A DNA stretch of 55,599 nucleotides, from positions 1-55,599 of the forward strand of contig DAITMB010000017.1 of assembly GCA_036835375.1 (NCBI GenBank), read 5' to 3'. The translations under genes and the position numbers were made by a program. Position 1 is the stretch's first letter, and each line of letters starts with the position of its first letter. The notes below the pieces were generated by a model. The model had not been told where the DNA came from. It worked only from the letters and a program-made list of their open reading frames with translations, and made no database searches. Positions 34,919 to 44,663 of the stretch are shown here, piece after piece. The stretch is from JANQTF01 sp036835375 (GTDB taxonomy: Bacteria > Bacteroidota > Bacteroidia > J057).

Positions 34919-35953
34919 ATGAACCGATTATTCATCTCCTTCACTAGCACGTCTTTGCTACTGCTGTGCCTGAGCTGCGACATGCGCGACGACGGGGTAG
35001 TCAATCCCCTGGCGATCGAAGATTTTCCACAAGTGATCCTCTTCAGTGATGAAGGTGCTGGAGAGGTGGAAGACGAAGACAAGATCGAAATCGCCCTTTC
35101 GTTCCTTGACAGAATCGACCCGACGGGCGAAGAATTGGGCGGCACGACTGTGCCATTGACGGCGGACGCCACGGTGGTGTTCCAGATCGTGGATGCCGAG
35201 GGTTTTGACAACCTGGGCGACTACTTGCTAGATTGGGCGGCCTATTACGAAGTCGATGACTGCACCACTTCCGATGACCTCGGAATTGATCTCAACCTGA
35301 GTTTTGATCCGGCCACGGGCATGGGCTCGGTGCTGTTTCCCAAAGAGGTAGAAGAAATCATCATCGAATTCGAAGTCAACGACGCCTTGTTTGACGATGA
35401 CATTGTCAATGATGGCAGCCGTGGCTTCAAGGCCATGCTGCTGAGTGTGACCAGCGCCGGTGACGAAAAGGTCGTGGTGAATCCCGATTTGGAATTTGAA
35501 TACGTGGTACTCGACGACGAACTGATCTTTGGGTCGTGGGAGCTCGACGTTGAGGATGCCGACCAGTTTGCGGCATTTGTGAGCCTTTTTGGTCTCCTCA
35601 ACGAAGACATCCGCACCCTTCAGGCTGAAGATGTGGATGCCATTGAAGTAGAATTCAAATTCGATGAGCTGAGCTTTGTGGTCGTGCTGAAAGAAGAAGA
35701 GGAGGAAGAAGACTGCGGCGAAATCGAGCTGGTGAATGTTGAAATCGAAGTGGAAGGCGGCTACGAATCTCTCACAGACGATGCGCTGGAAGGAGAAATA
35801 GAGTTTGCCGATGACATCGAGCAGGAGGATGGAAGCGAGCTGGAATTTGTGTACAAAGGCAATTTCAGCATCGACAATGACCAACTCACCCTGGAGCTGG
35901 AAGGCGAATATGACGACGAAACGGTCGAAGCGACCCTCATATTTACACGCTAG
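34919..35953 (+). CDS. Very acidic outer-membrane-type lipoprotein
   Basis: 344 residues from ATG 34919; the TTG at 34898 is in frame but the signal sequence begins at 34919. The signal TSLLLLCLSC gives a lipobox with Cys at about residue 21. The mature part is dominated by Asp and Glu, including runs such as KEEEEEEDCGEIELVNVEIE, and has alternating hydrophobic and acidic residues typical of beta strands. I do not recognise a family. It starts 54 bp after the TonB receptor and precedes the phytase, so it probably works with them on the cell surface, perhaps holding metal ions. Role is inferred from context only. Confidence 0.7.
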   Translation: MNRLFISFTSTSLLLLCLSCDMRDDGVVNPLAIEDFPQVILFSDEGAGEVEDEDKIEIALSFLDRIDPTGEELGGTTVPLTADATVVFQIVDAEGFDNLGDYLLDWAAYYEVDDCTTSDDLGIDLNLSFDPATGMGSVLFPKEVEEIIIEFEVNDALFDDDIVNDGSRGFKAMLLSVTSAGDEKVVVNPDLEFEYVVLDDELIFGSWELDVEDADQFAAFVSLFGLLNEDIRTLQAEDVDAIEVEFKFDELSFVVVLKEEEEEEDCGEIELVNVEIEVEGGYESLTDDALEGEIEFADDIEQEDGSELEFVYKGNFSIDNDQLTLELEGEYDDETVEATLIFTR

Positions 35954-36077
35954 CCTCTCCCTTCGAATGCGCCAGACAGGTGAGCGACTGCCCGGGTTGC
36001 CCTGCATTGCCGGAATCGCTGCCTGTCTGGCTTGTTATTTTTCCCTTCGAAACTTATTTGACCAATTTTCACGAACT

Positions 36078-37193
36078 ATGTCTTATTCAGCCTCATTTGC
36101 CCGATTCCTGCTCCTCCCTCCTTGTGTTCTTTTTCTGCAATGCACTCAGCCAGTCACTCAAGCGGATGGCGATAATGCGCGCATCAAGCCAGTCTATGTG
36201 ACTCAAGTCGTGAAGCACGATACCGATGATCCTGCCATCTGGATTCACCCCACAGATCCAGCGCAGAGTCTGGTCCTCGGCACTGACAAAGACGAGGACG
36301 GAGCGCTGTATGTCTTTGATTTGAAAGGCAACATCGTCGAAGACAAAGTGGTCCGGGGTCTGGCTCGCCCGAACAATGTCGATGTAGAATACGGCCTGAT
36401 GATCAATGGAGAGCCGACTGACATCGCCGTGGTGACCGAACGATTTACTCACAACCTGCGCATCTATCGTCTGCCAGATATGAAGCCCCTCGACGGCGGA
36501 GGAATTCCTGTGTATGAAGGCGAAACTGAGGAGAATTACCGCGACTTGATGGGGGTGTCACTCTACAGGCGACCCGCTACTGGCGAAGTGTACGTGATTG
36601 CGGGACGCAAAAGTGGTCCTACAGACGGAACTTACCTTTGGCAGTATCTCCTCGAAGGGGACAGCACGAATGGCCAGGTGAAAGCGACATTGGTGCGAAA
36701 ATTTGGAAACTACAGCGGCAAGAAAGAAATCGAAGCCATCGCAGTAGATGACTCGCTGGGCTACATTTACTACTCCGACGAGCAGGTGGGTGTACGGAAA
36801 TACTTTGCTGATCCAGATTCGAGCGGCCAGGAACTCGCGCTGTTTGCGACCGAAGGCTATGCCGAAGACAACGAGGGCATTTCGATCTATGCTTTTCCGG
36901 GTGGCACGGGCTACATTCTCGTCTCGGATCAAGGAGCGGACAAATTCAGAATTTATCCTCGCGAGGGTACATCTTCGTCTCCTCATGACCATCCGGAGAT
37001 CGCCGTGATTGACGTTTCTACGCATGAGAGCGACGGCTCCGAGACAGTAGCTTTGCCCATGGGACCAGACTTTCCGCGTGGTCTTTTTGTGGCCATGTCC
37101 ACAGATCGCACCTTCCACTATTATCGTTGGGAAGACATCGCAGGAGACAGCCTCCGCAGTATTTCTGGCCCGACTGCTGTCCTGGAAGAGTAA
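36078..37193 (+). CDS. Beta-propeller phytase (3-phytase)
   Basis: 371 residues from ATG 36078 (MSYSASFARFLLLPPC). A longer frame from 35805 overlaps the lipoprotein gene and lacks family character. After a probable lipoprotein-type signal (LLPPCVLFLQC) comes the phytase propeller: DDPAIWIHPTDPAQSLVLGT, VRGLARPNNVDVEYG, KEIEAIAVDDSLGYIYYSDE and GYAEDNEGISIY. This matches the calcium-dependent BPP class that releases phosphate from phytate. The order receptor, acidic lipoprotein, phytase on one strand suggests an organophosphate uptake operon. A hairpin at 37225-37253 follows. Confidence 0.9.
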   Translation: MSYSASFARFLLLPPCVLFLQCTQPVTQADGDNARIKPVYVTQVVKHDTDDPAIWIHPTDPAQSLVLGTDKDEDGALYVFDLKGNIVEDKVVRGLARPNNVDVEYGLMINGEPTDIAVVTERFTHNLRIYRLPDMKPLDGGGIPVYEGETEENYRDLMGVSLYRRPATGEVYVIAGRKSGPTDGTYLWQYLLEGDSTNGQVKATLVRKFGNYSGKKEIEAIAVDDSLGYIYYSDEQVGVRKYFADPDSSGQELALFATEGYAEDNEGISIYAFPGGTGYILVSDQGADKFRIYPREGTSSSPHDHPEIAVIDVSTHESDGSETVALPMGPDFPRGLFVAMSTDRTFHYYRWEDIAGDSLRSISGPTAVLEE

Positions 37194-37224
37194 TTTTTTG
37201 CAAGTCAAAGACAATTGATGACTT

Positions 37225-37253
37225 CATAGCCAGGGGCCTTGCCTCTGGCTATG
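37225..37253 (+). terminator. Hairpin after the phytase gene
   Basis: Stem CATAGCCAGGGGC (37225-37237), loop CTT, GCCTCTGGCTATG (37241-37253), one mismatch. It lies 32 bp past the phytase stop. No T run follows, so it is a likely rather than certain terminator of the receptor/phytase operon. Confidence 0.5.
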
Positions 37254-37684
37254 CTGTTGATAAGGGGAGAGGTTTTTTAATAGCGGATCTCGAACAAGCT
37301 ATACGGTGAAGTGTCGGATTCGGTCTTGTGAAAGAAGGATCAGCCGACTTGCAGATCATCACAGTGCGTGTGGAGAGCGGAAAAGCCAATCTTCGTGGTG
37401 GGGGAGAGCACAACTTGAAGGAGACGATGTAGAAGTGATGTAGTAAAAAATTCAAGGCTGTGAGTGGTTGATGTATGGCGAAATGCAGTAAATGAATAAT
37501 GGTCCAAGTATCTTGAGAAAAATAAATGCACAAGCCAACTCCGAATACAAGGATCCTCTTTGATTCGTAACGGAACTAAAGATAGATCACTTAGCTATCA
37601 GCCTTTCTCCGATGCTGTCTTGATGATTTCTTCCCACCCCCCTTTTTTTCGATTCATTTGACTTTCCCATTAACTACTCGCCTC
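37254..37684. other. Intergenic region before the GH81 gene
   Basis: 431 bp. I see no gene, no complete promoter and no clear repeat. A T-rich stretch (37643-37650) lies just before the GH81 start. Confidence 0.4.
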
Positions 37685-40600
37685 ATGAAATTTTCTATCC
37701 ACCACTCCTCCATCTACCCACATTCGGTTTTTCGGAGCCATCCCATCAGACGTTTTCATCGCGCATGGTCAAAAATAAGTTTGATTCCGGTCTTGCTTGT
37801 ATTGGCACTCCAGATCGCCTTCGCTCAGGTCACACCAGTGGGCAGCGGTAGCTATACCAATACGTTTCCGGGAGTAGATGCTGCCGGCAGGAATTCTTTC
37901 CCTTCCGGCTCACCAGTCACCACCGGAGTCGCCGCAACCAAGCCCGTTCCGACCAACGACTGGTGGTCAAACAAAGTGAAGAACAACCATTCCGACAACC
38001 TATTCAACTATCCCTACACCCTCAAAACAGTGAATGAAGGGTTGGTGGTGACCTACATTCCCTGGGGCGTGATCGACAACATTTTGCCGGTCGTCGTGGG
38101 GGTGTCAGGATTGTCGGCCACGGCTGCGAAAGTATCCGACTTCTCAGATTGGACCGTGACGATGGACTGGACCAGTGCGGGCCATCATTTCCAGGCCACT
38201 TCCGGGATTGGGATGCCCTTTTTGTATTTCACCAAAGACTCCGCTGACCTCGCCCGCGTGACCATCAATGAGGGTTCTGTGGCTGTAGATGGCGAAATGA
38301 TCATCATCACCAATGCTCGTAATGGAGCTGATTTCGTGGTATATGCCCCCCTAGGGAGCGTGTGGACCCAAACAGGGAACACCTACACGTCGAATTTGAA
38401 TGGCAAAAATTATTGGTCCATGGCCTTTATCCCGCTGACGGCGACGAGCATCACGGCGGTCGCCAATGAGTATAAGCAATATGCCTACGTGTTCCCCACC
38501 AACACCACCACTACCTGGTCCTATGACGAAGCAAGCTCCGTGGTGACCACCGATTTTGTAGTGGAAACGGAGGTCAAAGAAGGAGTGGACACCACCGTGC
38601 TCATGGGTTTGCTACCACATCAGTGGGCGCATTTGTCTGCCGCTTCTCCCACCCCCGACAAGTATAGCTATGCCACGGTTCGCGGCGAATTGAAGACAAT
38701 GGCTGGGAACCGGTTTCAGGTAGCCAACACCTTTCGAGGAATTTTGCCCACCCTGCCCTATCTGAACTACTACAGCGAGGGATTTAGCCCGCAAGCGCTA
38801 AGTGAAAAGGTGCAGCTACTTCAGAACGACGGGTTGAGCACCTGGACAGACTCCTACAATGAAGGACAAATGATGAATCGACTGATTCAGACGGCGAGAA
38901 TCGCGGACCAGACGGGAGACACCACGGCAAGAGATAAGATGCTGCACACCGTCAAAGAACGGCTCGAAGACTGGCTGAAGGCAGAAGGGGGAGAGGTGGC
39001 ATTTTTGTTTTATTACAATTCGACATGGACCGCCATGATCGGCTATCCGGCAGGTCACGGGCAAGACGGCAACCTCAACGATCACCATTTTCACTGGGGA
39101 TACTTCATCCACGCCGCGGCATTTTTGGAGCAATTTGAGCCAGGCTGGGCGGCACAGTACGGAGACATGATCAACCTTTTGGTGCGCGATGCTGCCTCTT
39201 GGGACCGCAACGATAACATGTTTCCGTTTCTGCGCAACTTCAGTCCCTACGCCGGGCATTGTTGGGCCAATGGATTTGCGACTTTTCCACAGGGCAATGA
39301 CCAGGAATCTACCTCCGAAAGCATGCAATTTCACTCTTCCCTAATACACTGGGGCTCCGTGACGGGCAATGATTCCATTCGCGATCTCGGCATCTACATG
39401 TACACCACGGAGCAGACGGCAGTAGAGGAATACTGGTTTGACATGAACGACCGAGTGTTTGGACCCAATCAGCAATACAGCTTGGTGTCTCGCGTGTGGG
39501 GCAATAGCTATGACAACGGCACCTTTTGGACCAGCGACATCGCAGCTTCTTACGGCATTGAGATGTACCCCATTCACGGCGGCTCACTCTATCTCGGTCA
39601 CGACACCAGCTATGTGAGACAATTGTGGGATGAGATCGAGGTCAACACGGGCATCCTTTCCAATGAAGTGAATCCTAATTTATGGCATGACGTGAAGTGG
39701 ATGTACCTCTCCTTCATTGATCCGGATCAAGCCATCGAGATGTACGACTCTTATCCAGAACGCAGCTTGAAATTTGGAATCTCAGATGCCCAGACCTACC
39801 ACTGGCTGCACTCCATTCGTGTGCTCGGGAATGTGGATGCTACCCTCACGGCTGATCATCCACTGGCAGTGGTTTTCAACAAAGCGGGAGAGAAGACTTA
39901 TGTGGCGCACAATTATTCAAATAGCCCGATCGTGGTCATGTTTTCCGACGGATATGCTTTGCCAGTTCCGGCGATGCGTCTCGCCACCAGCAAAGACATC
40001 TCTTTGGACGGGGTGCTCCGCAGCAGCTTTTCGCAGGCATATCCCGGTGGCAGTGTGGACCTCACCCTGACTACCAGCGGCGGCACACCCACCAAAGTAG
40101 AATTTGTGAATGGCGAAACGGTCATCGGTCAGGTCACGCAAGCGCCCTACGAACTGAAGGCCACGGGCTTGACCGTAGGCAGGCACAGCTTTTACGCGAG
40201 AATATATGACGGTGCCAATTTTAGCATCAGCAACCTGGTGCCCGTGATCGTAGGGGATCAGATTCCCTTCTTCGGAGCGCCCATCGCCATTCCAGGGGCA
40301 TTTCAGGCGGCACATTTTGATGTGTTTGAAGGAGGTGTCGGGCAGGGGATCGCTTACAGCGACGTGTCCAAAGAAAATGTGGGAGATTATCGCCTCGGGG
40401 AATATGTGGATGCCACGACAGAAGGCGCAGAAGGCGAAGTGGTCGGCTGGATTGCTGCGGGAGAATGGATGGAATACACCGTGGAGGTGCAGCAACCGGG
40501 CAACTACAACCTGGTGTTCAGGTATGCGAGCGGAAACAGCAATGGTGGCGGCCCGATGAACATCGAGTCGGATGGCGTGGTCGTCAAATCAGGAATCACC

Positions 40601-41869
40601 GTGTCCAACAGCAACGGCTGGGACAAGTGGACCAATAAGACGGTGGCAAATGTTCCGCTCAAGGGGGGAAAGCAAATCATTCGCCTGTATTTTGAGCAAG
40701 GGGAGTTCAACCTCGGAAAACTCACCTTCACCTATACCTCCCCTTTGACCTTTGATCAGCCAGTGGCATCGGCGGGCGACAATCTACTGGTGCTGCTGCC
40801 TCAGAGTGCTACCAGCCTTGATGGCAGCGCGAGCAGCAATCCTGGGCCGGCGAGTCTCGCTTACAATTGGACCCAAGTCTATGGTCCTACTACCCTCGAT
40901 TTTACAGATCCGCAAGCGATGCAGCCCACGATTTCTCCATTGGAAGAAGGGGTGTATTTGATACGGTTGATGGTGGACAACGGCAGCCACACGGATATGG
41001 ACGAGGTGTACATCATTTCGAGCAATTCCTCGAATGTGCCTCCCAAAGTCTCCATTTTGTCTCCATCTACTGGTTCATCCTTTTTCGAAGACACGCCCAT
41101 CCAGATCGCAGCTACCGCCTCGGACTTGATCGGGGAGGTAGCGAGGGTAGCCTTTTATGTGGACAATGTCCTGATCGGAACGGACTCCGTAGCCCCCTAT
41201 CAGTGGACTTGGACACCCACGGTGGGAGAATATTCTCTCACTGCGGTAGCTACCGACGATGACAACGGCTCCACGACTTCTACAGCTGTGGATATTTCCA
41301 TTATTCCTGCGCCATCATGCATTGGCACGGCATTCAATGGGCATTACAGTTATCAATTTTCCCCAGCCGAAAACAATCCTACCATCACCTTTATCCCGTC
41401 TCAGGCTGGAGTCGGAAGCCCGACCTGCATCCTGTATTACGGCACCGATGCGAATAATCTTCCCGGGTATAATGTCACCCCCAATGTGCCTTTCCAGGTC
41501 AATGCCACCAAAGGCACTAGGGTGTATTTCTACTACACCTATTCCTTTCCGGGGCTGGGTGAGCAGAATACCTCCTCTCAAAAGGACACCTACGTAGTGG
41601 GAACTTGTAAGCTGACCTCTCTCCAAGACATGGAAAATGGCCTCGCCGTGACTTACTACCCCAATCCTGTGACCCAACTTCTCACATTGGAATTGCCGGC
41701 TGGGAGAAATGCCCTGGAAATCTATGACCTCGCTGGAAAAGTGATGAGCCGCGCTACAGAACTTAGCGGTACGGTGCAGCTAGACATGGCGGAGTATGCG
41801 TCGGGTGTGTACCTGTTCCGGGTGATCAACGACCATCGCTTTTCGGTATTCCGGGTGATCAGGCAGTAA
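37685..41869 (+). CDS. GH81 endo-beta-1,3-glucanase with CBM6 and T9SS sorting domain
   Basis: 1394 residues from ATG 37685. A long basic n-region leads to the signal core SLIPVLLVLALQIAFAQ. The GH81 domain spans about 55-790. It has DHHFHWGYFIHAAA (Asp466) and GNDQESTSES (Glu541, the expected catalytic glutamate). Then a beta-sandwich linker and a CBM6-like module at about 870-1018 (GWIAAGEWMEYTVEVQQPG), a PKD-like region, an Ig-like domain (VARVAFYVDNVLIGTDSVAP), and a further domain with two Cys. The last 75 residues (YYPNPVTQLLTLELP to the end) are a T9SS type A sorting domain. It should be secreted to hydrolyse laminarin or fungal/algal beta-1,3-glucan. No SusCD pair is adjacent. Confidence 0.92.
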   Translation: MKFSIHHSSIYPHSVFRSHPIRRFHRAWSKISLIPVLLVLALQIAFAQVTPVGSGSYTNTFPGVDAAGRNSFPSGSPVTTGVAATKPVPTNDWWSNKVKNNHSDNLFNYPYTLKTVNEGLVVTYIPWGVIDNILPVVVGVSGLSATAAKVSDFSDWTVTMDWTSAGHHFQATSGIGMPFLYFTKDSADLARVTINEGSVAVDGEMIIITNARNGADFVVYAPLGSVWTQTGNTYTSNLNGKNYWSMAFIPLTATSITAVANEYKQYAYVFPTNTTTTWSYDEASSVVTTDFVVETEVKEGVDTTVLMGLLPHQWAHLSAASPTPDKYSYATVRGELKTMAGNRFQVANTFRGILPTLPYLNYYSEGFSPQALSEKVQLLQNDGLSTWTDSYNEGQMMNRLIQTARIADQTGDTTARDKMLHTVKERLEDWLKAEGGEVAFLFYYNSTWTAMIGYPAGHGQDGNLNDHHFHWGYFIHAAAFLEQFEPGWAAQYGDMINLLVRDAASWDRNDNMFPFLRNFSPYAGHCWANGFATFPQGNDQESTSESMQFHSSLIHWGSVTGNDSIRDLGIYMYTTEQTAVEEYWFDMNDRVFGPNQQYSLVSRVWGNSYDNGTFWTSDIAASYGIEMYPIHGGSLYLGHDTSYVRQLWDEIEVNTGILSNEVNPNLWHDVKWMYLSFIDPDQAIEMYDSYPERSLKFGISDAQTYHWLHSIRVLGNVDATLTADHPLAVVFNKAGEKTYVAHNYSNSPIVVMFSDGYALPVPAMRLATSKDISLDGVLRSSFSQAYPGGSVDLTLTTSGGTPTKVEFVNGETVIGQVTQAPYELKATGLTVGRHSFYARIYDGANFSISNLVPVIVGDQIPFFGAPIAIPGAFQAAHFDVFEGGVGQGIAYSDVSKENVGDYRLGEYVDATTEGAEGEVVGWIAAGEWMEYTVEVQQPGNYNLVFRYASGNSNGGGPMNIESDGVVVKSGITVSNSNGWDKWTNKTVANVPLKGGKQIIRLYFEQGEFNLGKLTFTYTSPLTFDQPVASAGDNLLVLLPQSATSLDGSASSNPGPASLAYNWTQVYGPTTLDFTDPQAMQPTISPLEEGVYLIRLMVDNGSHTDMDEVYIISSNSSNVPPKVSILSPSTGSSFFEDTPIQIAATASDLIGEVARVAFYVDNVLIGTDSVAPYQWTWTPTVGEYSLTAVATDDDNGSTTSTAVDISIIPAPSCIGTAFNGHYSYQFSPAENNPTITFIPSQAGVGSPTCILYYGTDANNLPGYNVTPNVPFQVNATKGTRVYFYYTYSFPGLGEQNTSSQKDTYVVGTCKLTSLQDMENGLAVTYYPNPVTQLLTLELPAGRNALEIYDLAGKVMSRATELSGTVQLDMAEYASGVYLFRVINDHRFSVFRVIRQ

Positions 41870-42147
41870 AGCAGCGATCTTGTAGTCGTTGATTGCCACT
41901 TCGAATCGAATCTTCAGAAGGATTTCTTGCGGAACAAACCGCGAGAGATCCTTTTGCTTTTTGGGGTTTTTGATCTATCCTATCCCTGAACAAGATCACT
42001 TACATCTCAGGTGCCTGGCGCTGGCAAGTTGCACAAAGGAGGAAAATGAAGGAGTAATTCTAAAAAAAGGCAGGATTCTAAGCCGTTATGGAGAAAATAC
42101 GGCTTGCTTGACAGAAAAACCCAGCTTTAGGACCGGAAACTTGCGTA

Positions 42148-44277
42148 GTGGCTAAGTTTGATTTTTCACTGCGAAGGATTTTTTTAGCTTTGATGCCGAA
42201 GCGAATACGATTGAAACCACGCATTATCAACGGCTTTCTCCTTGCGATTGGCATCCTCATTTGGATGCTGATGACGACTTATCATATTCTCAACATCATG
42301 GGGGGGAGCAGTCCCACGACGACGATGGCGTTCGAAGTGGGGGATTTTTCCTATCGCTTGGTACAGGTTGCCTTTTTCGTCACGCACGGGCTGCTTATTA
42401 GCCGCATATTTTCCAACATAGAAAAACTTCAGGTCACCACACTCTTGTGGCGCCTTTTCATGATCGGCATGTCGGGGATCTTGGTCATCATGTTGATCAC
42501 CTTCGCCAATCGGCTGCTGCTCGAAAGTACCCTGTATGTGTATTTTCAAGCGCTTTTTTTTAGCGTTGGCTACTACGCGATCACGCTGTTTTTGCTATCT
42601 GGCATCTTCATTTTCAGGCGATTCATTCTCTTCCCACGCACCCGAAAGAAGCTTCTTGGCTGGAAGGCATTTATGGGATTTTTGGGAATCGCGCTGCTGT
42701 TTCATTTGGCTCGATACTACGATATGCCGGTCGGCTCTGCCTTCATCGGTGTATTGCTCGCCTTTGTGGTGCTGGTGTTGATCCTTTCTGCGAGTGTACG
42801 CTGGATTCCCTACCTCAATTTGCAGCAAAAGCTCCGGGCCCTGGGCCTTTTTGTGCTCATAGAAATCGTCTCCATCACCTTTCTTATCGCAGGAAATCGC
42901 CTTCCGGCTCAGATGGGGATCGCCTCACCAGAAGGATTTTTGGCGATTGAATTTCTCATCTTTGCCGTCTTCTTCGTGATGGCATACAGTGGATTTGCCG
43001 TCTTGGTCTTGTTTTTTAACCTGCCCACTTCGTCAGTATTTGAGACCAATAAGGTAGAAATCGCCTCATTTTCTAAAATCAATCAGGCCATCCAGTCGAA
43101 TCTCGATTTCACTGAGATGATCAGCACCCTCCTGGATGCAGCGATGATGGAGACGGGCGCCCGCGCTGGCTGGGTAGAGTGGCTCGATGAGCTGGGCCAG
43201 CCTCACCTTCGCAATCAGACTAGGATCTCGGACGAAGACCTCGCAGACCTGAAGGAGGGATTCGATGTGACGGAAAAGGTGCTTCGCGACCAAAAGTTTC
43301 TTATGATCCGCAACACGCGCAAGGGAAAGGCCCGTCGAAGCGTCAACACGCGCTTTCGAAGCATTTTGTGTGTGCCTGTGATCTCCAGCAGCAAGAGCTT
43401 TGGGGTGCTCTACCTCGTGAATGACCTCGTGAATGCCTTTGAGGATGTCTCCGTCCAGACTGTGGTGGGATTTGCGGAGCAGGCAGGCATCGCGCTGGAA
43501 AACGCGCAGCTCATCAAGCGGAGCATTGAAGTAGAGCGCTATCAAGAGCAGATGAAGATCGCCAAGGAAGTGCAGGATAAATTGCTGCCGACGGTGCTTC
43601 CGCAAAATGACCAGATCGAATTTGTTGCCTTGAGCGAGAACGCATATGAAGTAGGAGGCGACTACTTTGACGTATCACAAGTGGATGATTTTCGCTATCA
43701 TGTCGCCATCGGTGATGTGTCAGGCAAGGGCACCACGGCGGCGTTCTACATGGCAGAGGTAAAAGGCATTTTTCATGCACTTACCCAGCTAGACCTGGGG
43801 GTAAAGAAATTTATCATCACCGCCAATCAGGCCATTTCCGAATGTCTCCAGCAGGGATTTTTTGTGACGCTCATCTACTTAGAGATCAATGTGCGCACCC
43901 GCCGCATTGAACTCATGCGAGCAGGCCATCCGCCGGCTTTCTTCTATTCCAGTCGGCAGAAAAAAGTGTGCTCCTTCCGCGAGGGGACACTGGGCTTGGG
44001 CATTGTGCGCACGAAAAGCTTTGCCAACTACCTCCAGCCGATCACGGAGATCCAGTATGAGGCTGGAGACTTGCTCGTGCTATACACCGACGGCCTGCTC
44101 GAAGCACGCAATCAGACAGGGGAAGAATTTGGATACGAGCGTTTTCAGGCATTGATTGAAGCACACGCAGAGAGCGATATTTCATACATGGCTTCGGAGG
44201 TCGTGAACGCAGTAAAAACCTTCTCTAACAGCGAGTTGGACGACGATTATACTGTGCTGATCATTCGTCTGAAGTAA
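42148..44277 (+). CDS. Membrane GAF-SpoIIE (PP2C) phosphatase
   Basis: 709 residues from GTG 42148. ATG 42193 is an alternative that a TAAGTTTG element at 42153-42160 would favour. Residues about 25-295 hold about eight membrane helices. A GAF domain lies at about 310-455 (SILCVPVISSSKSFGVLYLV), then an RsbU-like coiled coil (IAKEVQDKLLPTVLP) and the SpoIIE phosphatase domain. This has the metal-binding GGDYFDVSQVDDFRYHVAIG, DVSGKGTTAAFYMA and LVLYTDGLLEARN, with catalytic-type Asp residues intact. It should dephosphorylate the STAS protein encoded next and switch its partner. Confidence 0.9.
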   Translation: MAKFDFSLRRIFLALMPKRIRLKPRIINGFLLAIGILIWMLMTTYHILNIMGGSSPTTTMAFEVGDFSYRLVQVAFFVTHGLLISRIFSNIEKLQVTTLLWRLFMIGMSGILVIMLITFANRLLLESTLYVYFQALFFSVGYYAITLFLLSGIFIFRRFILFPRTRKKLLGWKAFMGFLGIALLFHLARYYDMPVGSAFIGVLLAFVVLVLILSASVRWIPYLNLQQKLRALGLFVLIEIVSITFLIAGNRLPAQMGIASPEGFLAIEFLIFAVFFVMAYSGFAVLVLFFNLPTSSVFETNKVEIASFSKINQAIQSNLDFTEMISTLLDAAMMETGARAGWVEWLDELGQPHLRNQTRISDEDLADLKEGFDVTEKVLRDQKFLMIRNTRKGKARRSVNTRFRSILCVPVISSSKSFGVLYLVNDLVNAFEDVSVQTVVGFAEQAGIALENAQLIKRSIEVERYQEQMKIAKEVQDKLLPTVLPQNDQIEFVALSENAYEVGGDYFDVSQVDDFRYHVAIGDVSGKGTTAAFYMAEVKGIFHALTQLDLGVKKFIITANQAISECLQQGFFVTLIYLEINVRTRRIELMRAGHPPAFFYSSRQKKVCSFREGTLGLGIVRTKSFANYLQPITEIQYEAGDLLVLYTDGLLEARNQTGEEFGYERFQALIEAHAESDISYMASEVVNAVKTFSNSELDDDYTVLIIRLK

Positions 44278-44321
44278 CCAACTATTTCATCATCACTTCG
44301 TAGGAACGAGCAATTGATCTT

Positions 44322-44663
44322 ATGGAAATTAAAGAACAAAAACACAAACACTACGTCACGCTCCTCCCCATCGGGGACTTAGACGCAAATAGTTCGATGG
44401 CGTTAGACGAAAAATTACAAGCATTGCTTGAAGCAGGGGATGTTCACATCCATGTAGATGGGCGGGAAATCCCATATATTTCTTCCGCAGGACTGGGCGT
44501 ATTCGTTTCGCATTTAGAAGAGATCACTCAGCTCAATGGGAGTTTGGTCATCTCAGGTCTGCGCGATACCGTGCAAGACGTATTTTCCCTCTTGGGGCTA
44601 GACCAGCTCCTCACCATCGTGGACACTCCTGAGACCGCCGACAATTTGCTTGCATCCTCATGA
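44322..44663 (+). CDS. STAS-domain anti-anti-sigma factor
   Basis: 113 residues, the size of RsbV/SpoIIAA proteins. The conserved segment VDGREIPYISSAGLGVFV includes the phosphorylatable serine, probably Ser55 by alignment with DS(S/T)G of known members. It lies 44 bp after the phosphatase gene and overlaps the ATPase gene by 4 bp. Dephosphorylated, it would bind the RsbW-like ATPase and free that protein's target. It is probably cytosolic. Confidence 0.9.
   Translation: MEIKEQKHKHYVTLLPIGDLDANSSMALDEKLQALLEAGDVHIHVDGREIPYISSAGLGVFVSHLEEITQLNGSLVISGLRDTVQDVFSLLGLDQLLTIVDTPETADNLLASS

Noticed and set aside
35805..36077. Upstream extension of the phytase ORF
   Set aside because: It overlaps the acidic lipoprotein gene in another frame and would bury the phytase signal sequence.
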